In this document: piece by piece, positions 5,261 to 9,673 of the stretch
Layout: each line of letters opens with the position of its first letter
Position numbering within the stretch: the first letter of the stretch is position 1
Assembly (NCBI GenBank): GCA_035513175.1
Contig: DATKCN010000238.1
Coordinates: forward strand, 1 to 9,673
DNA length: 9,673 bases
DNA from: DATKCN01 sp035513175
GTDB lineage: Bacteria; Chloroflexota; Chloroflexia; Thermomicrobiales; CFX8
Direction: 5' to 3'
The notes under the pieces: generated by a model
What the model saw: only the letters and a program-made list of their open reading frames with translations
What the model was told of the DNA's origin: nothing
Database searches by the model: none
Program-made: the position numbers and the translations under genes

Positions 5261-5620
5261 GTGGCATTAAAGACGCGAAACTCCATGGGACCCAGGATTC
5301 GCGAGCTGCGTATTGAGCGTGGCTTGACACTCGACGTTCTGGCCCGTGCCGCCGGGATCTCCGCAAGCCACCTGTCGCGCCTGGAGCGTGGCCACACCGC
5401 GCCGTCGTTCAAGGTCGCCGCCGAGATTGCCGAGCATATCGGGGTCAAGCCCAGTGACCTCGCGCTCATTCAGCGCGAACAGTCGGACATCGACACCGCC
5501 CTCATCACTGCGCTTCACGCGCTCGGGCTGGATTTCGACATGGCGCAGCACGTCTGCGATCGCATCTCAACCGCCGCCCGCGCCGCGCTGGTGGACTGTC
5601 TGCGCTCCAGGGGCTACTAG
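5261..5620 (+). CDS. Small XRE-family HTH transcriptional regulator
   Basis: A 119-residue DNA-binding protein. Residues about 11-66 form a clean five-helix XRE/Cro domain: IRELRIERGLTLDVLARAAG, the recognition helix region ISASHLSRLERGHTAPSF, then AAEIAEHIGVKPSDL. The remaining part (about 75-119) is predicted helical from its pattern (ALITALHALGLDFDMAQHV) and may serve dimerisation or sensing; I do not recognise it as a known domain. The start is GTG 5261 with GAGGAGA six bases upstream. The gene has its own promoter candidate and stands alone. It meets the GNAT gene tail to tail with only ten bases between the stops. Targets are unknown; autoregulation is likely, as is common for this family. 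Confidence 0.9.
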   Translation: MALKTRNSMGPRIRELRIERGLTLDVLARAAGISASHLSRLERGHTAPSFKVAAEIAEHIGVKPSDLALIQREQSDIDTALITALHALGLDFDMAQHVCDRISTAARAALVDCLRSRGY

Positions 5621-5630
5621 ATCGCCTTCA

Positions 5631-6434
5631 TCAGCGCAGCCGCTTGCCGTAGATCCAGCGATCGTACAGCCGCTCGAACCCGTGCCGGGCCATGTTGCGC
5701 GGTGACGCATTGTCGACCACCGTCTGCGATGTCGCCAGGGCGCAGCCCGCGTCGATGCTGTCGGCCAACCGCGCGCGAATCAGTGCCGTCTGCCCGCCCC
5801 TGCTTCGAAACTCCGGAATCGTGGCCGTCACGAACAGTTGGGCAACGCCACCGGTGACGTACAGCACTGACGCCGCGCCCGGCTCGCCGTCGAACAGGAC
5901 GAGATAGTGCGTCCAGCCAGTCTGGCCGATAGTCGCGGCGAAGACGTGGCCGCGCACCGCCTCGGCCGGCAGGTCATAGCCGACATTCAGCACGCGCGCG
6001 AACGTCTCCCGCCACTGGTTGCTGATGCGCTCGACGCGCGGCTCCTCGTCCGGCGGCGGCGGCGAGCTCGATTCCAGCCGCCGACCCCAGAAGCGTTCCT
6101 GGTAGGCCGGCACAAAGCCGAGCTCCCGCAGCCGTTCGTCACCGATGAGCCGTGTGACGTCCGGTGACCCGTCGATGCCGATCACCGGCACGCCAGCGCG
6201 GACGGCTTCCCGCTGCATGTCCGCCAGAACGCGTTCCGGTTCCAGGCTGTCGGCCAGATCGATCACGCATGAGAAGCCGGGGTCGTCGTCCGCTGGCGAC
6301 CAGACGGCACGGATTCCGTCGGACTCGTACGTGATCGTGCCGCACCGCTCGGCAGCCGCCGCGTAAAGCGACAGAAACGAATCCGCTTCCGCGTACTGAA
6401 TGCGCCGAACCTCGTCTTGAGAAAGCGAATGCAT
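5631..6434 (-). CDS. GNAT-family N-acetyltransferase, probably tandem GNAT
   Basis: A 267-residue protein whose C-terminal half carries the GNAT fold, which transfers an acetyl group from acetyl-CoA to an amine. The strand VAQLFVTATIPEFR (198-210) leads to the pyrophosphate-binding loop RSRGGQTALI (210-219; R-x-x-G-x-A/G pattern with T in the last place), followed by TSQTVVDNASPRNMARHGFE (235-254), the motif B region with N247 and G252F. The N-terminal half (1-120) ends in LRELGFVPAYQERFWGRRL, which is also like the end of a GNAT domain, so the protein may be two GNAT domains in tandem, the first degenerate. A PPPP linker sits at 125-128. The start ATG 6434 has GGAAGGG four bases upstream. 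It is preceded by the 87-residue gene with a 15-base gap, probably one transcript. The substrate is unknown. Confidence 0.8.
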   Translation of the reverse strand: MHSLSQDEVRRIQYAEADSFLSLYAAAAERCGTITYESDGIRAVWSPADDDPGFSCVIDLADSLEPERVLADMQREAVRAGVPVIGIDGSPDVTRLIGDERLRELGFVPAYQERFWGRRLESSSPPPPDEEPRVERISNQWRETFARVLNVGYDLPAEAVRGHVFAATIGQTGWTHYLVLFDGEPGAASVLYVTGGVAQLFVTATIPEFRSRGGQTALIRARLADSIDAGCALATSQTVVDNASPRNMARHGFERLYDRWIYGKRLR

Positions 6435-6449
6435 GTCGCCCTTCCCGGC

Positions 6450-6713
6450 TTAGCCGACTGCCGCTTCGATGATTGCAAACCTGCGTCGTGCCGTGTCGAA
6501 CTCCGCCACGCACCCGATCGGCGGCTTGCGAGGATACTCCGCCAGCCCGAAGACGACGGTCGGGCCGTTGAAGATCACCAGCCCGGTCGCGGCGTGCAGG
6601 GCGAGATTGAGCACGGTGATGTCGGACATACCCATGAACACCTTGCCCACCGTGTCGCTGGGTCGCAGTGCGGGGGGCTTGATAATCGGATGTGCCGGAG
6701 TGGAACGTCTCAT
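6450..6713 (-). CDS. 87-residue protein of unknown function, in operon with the GNAT gene
   Basis: An open frame from ATG 6713-6711 to a stop 15 bases before the GNAT start. The sequence looks genuinely protein-like: VGKVFMGMSDITVLNLALHA, then ATGLVIFNGPTVVFGLAEYP, then IGCVAEFDTARRRFAIIEAAV. The pattern suggests short beta strands around a small helix. No transmembrane segment is long enough and there is no signal peptide. An in-frame stop lies five codons upstream, so the frame cannot begin much earlier. There is no Shine-Dalgarno before this ATG; a TGGTAATCT element nine bases upstream suggests a nearly leaderless message. I do not recognise the family. Close spacing suggests that it works with or alongside the acetyltransferase. 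Confidence 0.62.
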   Translation of the reverse strand: MRRSTPAHPIIKPPALRPSDTVGKVFMGMSDITVLNLALHAATGLVIFNGPTVVFGLAEYPRKPPIGCVAEFDTARRRFAIIEAAVG

Positions 6714-6722
6714 CGTCGCGAC

Positions 6723-6731
6723 AGATTACCA
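6723..6731 (-). promoter_or_regulatory. Candidate extended -10 promoter giving a near-leaderless message
   Basis: On the minus strand TGGTAATCT is an extended -10 (TGn plus TAATCT). It ends nine bases before the ATG of the 87-residue gene, so transcription would start about two or three bases before the start codon. No good -35 is visible, which is tolerated with an extended -10. The absence of a Shine-Dalgarno at this gene agrees with this reading. Confidence 0.35.
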
Positions 6732-7018
6732 TCACCGTTGGCTGGGAACGAGCGCGGCATGTTGGTCGGCAGCACTTCGGTGCGAGTTCACCGGTCGGTC
6801 GTGGCCGCGATGATGGGCAATCGGGAGGAACTGGTGGCGGCTGTTAGATCATCACGACCGACCACACTACTCCCATCCTGGTTGGATGTCCATAAACTGC
6901 ACCTGCAGCGTTTCCTTAGCCCCTTCCAGCGAGAGTTGTTACCCTCCACGCGGCGTTCGTCGCACAATTGCACGGTGGAACGTAGTAGCCTCGCCGCCCG
7001 ACCTGGGATTTGGTGGAT
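6732..7018. other. Intergenic region between divergent genes; no gene seen
   Basis: Nearly 290 bases between the promoter of the leftward pair and the unknown rightward gene. Frames on both strands are short and low in protein-like pattern. No convincing hairpin, RNA gene or repeat is visible. The promoter of the rightward gene should lie here, but I could not place a -35/-10 pair with confidence. Confidence 0.4.
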
Positions 7019-7687
7019 ATGGCAGTAGCGGCTCAGAATTCCTTTGATCGAGTGCTGCTGACCGCTCTCGATCACGCGATCGAGCATCTGCAGGTCGTGG
7101 TCTTCGACGAAGGCATGGACTCACTCGCGTCGCAGATAGGTAGCGAGGCTGCCCTGCGTGAGAGCGTGCTGCGCTACGAGCAGGGGCTGGCACAGCTCTT
7201 CGGGTTCATGCGGGCCTCCGGCGCGCTGCCGGACGCTGTTGCCTGGTCGACGCTCAAGGCGGACGAGCGCCGCGCCGCGTTTGAGGCAGGGATCGAGATT
7301 TCCCTGCGCACCGCGCTGGAGACCGGCATGTACGCGGCCGAGTCCGTGCCGCTCGGCGACCACCGCCTGTACCGCGCCTGGTCGTCCGCCATGACCGCAT
7401 TCCTGCGCGGCCGCGCTCGGGCCGCCGGCGGATTTCCAGCGGGCGGAACCGATGAGGAGCGGTTGTACCAGGCATACGAGACGCTCTCCGACCTCGAGGA
7501 TCACGACGCCTTCCACGGCGCATTTCTGGGAGACGTGAACGCCGCACGGCATCTGAGCGCTGCCGAGCGGGAAGCCGTCGCCGTCCATCAGTCGCGGCTG
7601 CTCGCGTTGCCGCGCTTCGACCTGGTCCTCAATGCCTGCCTGCTGTGGCTCGCCGAGCATGGCGGACGCGTCGCATCGGCAGGCTGA
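7019..7687 (+). CDS. Unrecognised soluble, mainly helical protein
   Basis: With ATG 7019 the protein has 222 residues. TTG 7010 and GTG 7013 in the same frame are alternatives, and TGGGA at 7004-7008 fits either the GTG (short spacing) or the ATG (long spacing). The pattern is almost wholly helical and acidic: FDRVLLTALDHAIEHLQVVV, then ALRESVLRYEQGLAQLFGFM, DERRAAFEAGIEISLRTALE, LYRAWSSAMTAFLRGRARAA, and near the end LALPRFDLVLNACLLWLAEH. There is no signal peptide, membrane segment or catalytic signature I can name. Codon use matches the neighbours, and the reverse-strand frames over it are shadows, so I judge it a true gene. It is followed 107 bases later by the lipoprotein gene in the same direction, which may or may not be cotranscribed. 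No function is assigned. Confidence 0.7.
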   Translation: MAVAAQNSFDRVLLTALDHAIEHLQVVVFDEGMDSLASQIGSEAALRESVLRYEQGLAQLFGFMRASGALPDAVAWSTLKADERRAAFEAGIEISLRTALETGMYAAESVPLGDHRLYRAWSSAMTAFLRGRARAAGGFPAGGTDEERLYQAYETLSDLEDHDAFHGAFLGDVNAARHLSAAEREAVAVHQSRLLALPRFDLVLNACLLWLAEHGGRVASAG

Positions 7688-7794
7688 TGGACGGCCAAAC
7701 TGGAATACTTGGCGGTGGCGTAGCGCGATCGCGCTTCGAGGGATGGGAAACCGGGCTGGTCCGGTTGGGAACATGAGCGGGCATCGTGGGACAG

Positions 7795-8301
7795 ATGAAG
7801 ATACTGCTGGCGCTGCTGGCGACGGCGCTGCTGCTGAGCGGCTGCTCGGCGTACGGCGGCCAGACGATCAGCGCCTCCGATATAGACGCCGGTCGAGTGC
7901 AGAGTAACAGGCAGTACTGCGCCATGACGCTGCCGGCGGGCTGGACCTGGCGTCCCGCGTCCTGGGCGGCGATCTCGCCGCTGGGCACCGCGGTAGCCTT
8001 CGCCGACTATCTCTACGGCCGGCCGATGAACCCGGAGTGGGACGAGGCCAAGCGCTCGACGATCGAGCAGGTCACGCAACGCACCCCGGATGTGCTCATC
8101 AGCGACGACGGGGACCGTCTCGTCATCGATTATGGACCGGACGGCGGGTATGCCGTCCTGCAGCGCTTCGACCGGGTCGGCTGCCAGCTGACCTTCTCAC
8201 GCGTGGCGGGCGCCCGCGTTCAGGAGTTCGCGGTCTGGCAGCAGATCATCGACTCGTTGGAGCGCACCAGCCCGGACCCGAGCTTCACCCCGGCGCCGTA
8301 A
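7795..8301 (+). CDS. Lipoprotein with a PsbP/DUF1795-like globular part
   Basis: A 168-residue precursor with a clear type II signal peptide: MKILLALLATALLLSGC, lipobox LSGC with the lipidated Cys at residue 17. The protein should be anchored by its lipid on the outer face of the cytoplasmic membrane. The mature part begins CSAYGGQTISASDIDAG and then has YCAMTLPAGWTWRPA, the strand-turn 'f.i.lP.GW' seen at the start of PsbP and DUF1795-like domains, followed by VLISDDGDRLVIDYG, QRFDRVGCQLTFSRV and a last helix FAVWQQIIDSLERT. Two Cys (in YCAM and GCQL) could form a disulphide. I start at ATG 7795 because the signal peptide then has normal length; GTG 7786 would add three residues. The fold assignment is an inference; the lipoprotein call is firm. 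The gene converges with the next GNAT gene. Confidence 0.83.
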   Translation: MKILLALLATALLLSGCSAYGGQTISASDIDAGRVQSNRQYCAMTLPAGWTWRPASWAAISPLGTAVAFADYLYGRPMNPEWDEAKRSTIEQVTQRTPDVLISDDGDRLVIDYGPDGGYAVLQRFDRVGCQLTFSRVAGARVQEFAVWQQIIDSLERTSPDPSFTPAP

Positions 8302-8349
8302 GCCTGCCCCGTCCGGAAGGCGACCGATTCCCACTCTCGACGCAGCCCG

Positions 8350-8889
8350 TCATGAGTCACGCCGCTCATGGTCGAGGATGGCGAAGATGAGCGTGTCCCA
8401 CCAGCGGCCCCGGAACCACTGGTGATCGACAAAGCGGGCCTCCTGCCGCATGCCGAGCTTGGAGAGCACCCGCGCCGACGCGATGTTGTCCGCCACGCAT
8501 TCCGCCCAGACGCGGCGCATCTGCAGCTCGTCGAAGCCGAAGTCGAGGATCGCGGTTGCCGCTTCCGTGGCCAGGCCCTGGCTCCAACAGGCCGGGTTGA
8601 TCTCGTAACCGATATTGGCCTCGCACAATTCGGGGTTGTTGATGCGGATGCCGCAGTTGCCGATGAACCGCCCATCGTCGCGCAGGGTGACGGCAAGCTG
8701 GAACCGGTGGCGCGGATCGTCGGCCTGAGCGGTGATGAAGGTGGCAACGAGGTCGTGGACAAACGCGTCGGAGTCGTCGTAGTCGGGGTAGAAGCGGCGG
8801 TAGCGGGGATCGTGCCAGTAGGCGGCCATGACAGGCGCGTCCGCCGCGACGAACTCGCGCAGGATGAGGCGGGGGGTTTCGAGCTTCAC
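8350..8889 (-). CDS. RimJ/RimL-like GNAT N-acetyltransferase
   Basis: A 179-residue GNAT enzyme of the RimJ/RimL type, which acetylates protein N-termini or small amines with acetyl-CoA. The family pattern is complete: ETPRLILREFVAADAPVMAA at the N-terminus, FIGNCGIRINNPE (75-87), EANIGYEINPACWSQGLATE (90-109) with the acetyl-CoA loop Q104-G-L-A-T108, then ADNIASARVLSKLGM (133-147, motif B) and the end strand WWDTLIFAILDHER. The GTG at 8889-8887 is preferred because GGTGGGAG stands seven bases before it. The frame is open to another GTG at 8922, which lacks a good ribosome binding site. It is convergent with the lipoprotein gene, 48 bases apart, without an obvious terminator. The substrate cannot be told from sequence; known relatives act on ribosomal proteins S5 and L12 or on antibiotics. 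Confidence 0.92.
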   Translation of the reverse strand: MKLETPRLILREFVAADAPVMAAYWHDPRYRRFYPDYDDSDAFVHDLVATFITAQADDPRHRFQLAVTLRDDGRFIGNCGIRINNPELCEANIGYEINPACWSQGLATEAATAILDFGFDELQMRRVWAECVADNIASARVLSKLGMRQEARFVDHQWFRGRWWDTLIFAILDHERRDS

Positions 8890-8992
8890 ATGTGTGCTCC
8901 CACCGGCGCGACGGGGTGTCACCTGAGCGCATGATAGCGTGGCGCTGGCGCTGGCGGCGTGGAGCGAGTGGCTGACGATTCAAGGATAACCA

Positions 8993-9100
8993 ATGGACCG
9001 CAACGGGCGAGGGGTGGCGGCCGTGCCGTCGTTCGCAATCATGGCGGCCGACATGGCGCTGACGGTGAAAGAGATGCGCATGCCGCCGTTGCCTCCGTGA
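8993..9100 (+). CDS. Possible 35-residue short frame of unknown nature
   Basis: ATG 8993 is preceded by AAGGA at a spacing of six to seven bases and opens 35 codons (MDRNGRGVAAVPSFAIMAAD, then MALTVKEMRMPPLPP). The stop TGA (9098-9100) directly abuts the inverted repeat that starts at 9101. The Shine-Dalgarno is good, but the peptide shows no family pattern. It could be a microprotein or chance. Confidence 0.22.
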   Translation: MDRNGRGVAAVPSFAIMAADMALTVKEMRMPPLPP

Positions 9101-9128
9101 CACCCCTCTCCGACGCGGAGAGGGGGTG
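9101..9128. repeat. GC-rich inverted repeat, REP-like
   Basis: CACCCCTCTCCG (9101-9112), the loop ACG and CGGAGAGGGGGTG (9116-9128) form a near-perfect inverted repeat with one unpaired G. No T-tract follows, so it is not a standard intrinsic terminator. CCTCTCC/GGAGAGG hairpins of this look are common dispersed intergenic repeats in many GC-rich genomes. Only one full copy is in the window, so the dispersed nature is inferred. Confidence 0.5.
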
Positions 9129-9492
9129 ACGAGGGTTGCGTTCGTGGGTCGTGCCAGGCGCCTGGGCTTGGGTGGGTGTGCCTTTCTGCGTTCGAGTGAG
9201 TCTCGTGACGGGGGATGGTTGGCCTGGGATGGAGCCTCTCCCGTGAGGCGCCCGGGGGCTGTGGCGATGGTGACATCCTGCCGTCTGATATGCCGAACGG
9301 GATTCGGGGCGGATTCTGTGCCACTTTTCGGGATGAAAGATTTGTCAGCAACTCCGTGACAAGAATGGAGCCCCCAGAGGGGACGAAAGTACCAACCACA
9401 GCAGTCGCGCAATCCGCGTCGCAGGCGTAGCATGGATGACACGACGGTGAGCCACACGCAACTGCTGCACAGCCTGTACTCGTTCGTCTCAA

Positions 9493-9673
9493 TTGGTGTC
9501 CGGCAGCAGCACAGTGCTTGCGTTCGACGAAACGCCGGAGGCAACGGTGCGATGACGACGGCGGTGGCGACGAAGTCGAGTACGAGTGACGAGCTGGGAC
9601 GGCGGGCCTCAATGACCTATCCGGGCCAGACGACGCCGGTTGCCTACAGCTACACGGCGCGCGGCCAGCTCGA
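9493..9673 (+). pseudogene. Frameshifted RHS/YD-repeat sequence, continuing past the right edge
   Basis: The end of the window encodes DELGRRASMTYPGQTTPVAY then SYTARGQLD (9588-9673), a typical RHS/YD-repeat unit (YDxLGRr..mtYp....y.Y.a.GqL) as found in RHS toxins and wall-associated proteins. The part before it is in another frame: DDGGGDEVEYE (9554-9586) reaches a TGA exactly where the repeat expects the next YD. One base (T9587) is left over between GAG and GAC, so two bases appear lost from a TAC codon. Further upstream a third frame reads VLAFDETPEATVR (9514-9552). Together they give one coherent RHS-like chain broken twice. An uninterrupted frame from ATG 9432 covers the end too, but its first part is not RHS-like. 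It is a decayed fragment, or an intact gene with two base errors. Confidence 0.65.

Larger units (their letters stand above)
8923..9431. other. Gene-poor stretch of about 500 bases
   Basis: Apart from the 35-codon frame and the inverted repeat I see no supported gene here. Longer frames on both strands (for example 9215-9430 plus and 8980-9612 minus) have compositions typical of antisense or random GC-rich sequence. A weak hairpin GCCTC (9234-9238) with GAGGC (9245-9249) is present. Base composition becomes slightly less GC-rich from about 9290 to 9420, close to the RHS-like remnant. Confidence 0.4.

Noticed and set aside
6139..6735. 198-codon minus-strand frame
   Set aside because: It overlaps the acetyltransferase and the 87-residue gene in another frame and is dominated by Arg, His and Ser.
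7121..7774. 217-codon minus-strand frame
   Set aside because: Antisense to the 222-residue helical protein, whose composition is far more protein-like.
8931..8975. 14-residue Trp/Arg-rich peptide frame (MIAWRWRWRRGASG)
   Set aside because: It looks like a cationic peptide but has no Shine-Dalgarno and comes from a CGCTGG simple repeat.
8366..9544. 392-codon minus-strand frame
   Set aside because: Extremely rich in Arg, Pro and His, and it overlaps the RimJ/RimL-like acetyltransferase in another frame; a typical GC-rich shadow.
8980..9612. 210-codon minus-strand frame across the gene-poor end
   Set aside because: Ser/Pro/His-rich, without family pattern or ribosome binding site, and it runs antisense to the RHS-like sequence.
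9432..9673. Continuous frame from ATG 9432 into the RHS repeat
   Set aside because: The first 50 or so codons are not RHS-like, while the RHS-like sequence upstream of 9588 lies in two other frames; a frameshifted remnant explains it better.

Overview
This is a GC-rich bacterial window with Shine-Dalgarno sites of the AGGAGG type, frequent GTG starts and TGA used as a normal stop. No marker gene fixes the taxon. The mix of orphan regulators, several GNAT enzymes, a SnoaL-like protein and an RHS remnant would fit a Chloroflexota-like soil or environmental genome, but this is a weak inference. I see no tRNA, rRNA, CRISPR array, transposase or integrase.

Layout. 1-323 holds the start of an unrecognised gene running off the left edge (minus). 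661-1386 is an orphan OmpR/PhoB-type response regulator (minus), divergent from a SnoaL-like NTF2-fold protein at 1655-2080. 2163-2982 (minus) is a translationally overlapping pair: a regulator joining an XRE helix-turn-helix to a degenerate receiver domain, and a 63-residue protein of unknown role. An AT-rich, palindrome-dense region (about 3011-3066) separates this pair from a rightward unit: a PRC-barrel-like protein (3155-3478), a leader hairpin, a cold-shock-domain protein (3570-3797) and a strong intrinsic terminator (3857-3884). Next comes a YihY/BrkB-family membrane protein (4032-4994, minus) followed by a 34-codon reading frame that resembles the first half of a CBS domain. A second small XRE regulator (5261-5620, plus) meets tail to tail a GNAT-like protein (5631-6434, minus), which is preceded by an 87-residue unknown protein (6450-6713, minus). 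7019-7687 is a 222-residue unknown protein, 7795-8301 a lipoprotein, and 8350-8889 (minus) a RimJ/RimL-like acetyltransferase. The right end carries a GC-rich inverted repeat and the beginning of a frameshifted RHS/YD-repeat sequence that continues past the window.

How it fits together. The most distinctive signal is regulatory. There are two receiver-domain regulators within 2.5 kb and no histidine kinase in the window. Both receivers have lost the conserved lysine (valine in each), and the XRE-linked one has glutamate at the phospho-acceptor position and serines at the acidic pair. These are probably phosphorylation-independent switches. The XRE-pseudoreceiver gene shares its palindromic upstream region with the PRC-barrel/cold-shock unit, so it is a good candidate to control both itself and that stress-like unit. 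The rest of the window looks like ordinary accessory or housekeeping genes without an evident shared pathway.
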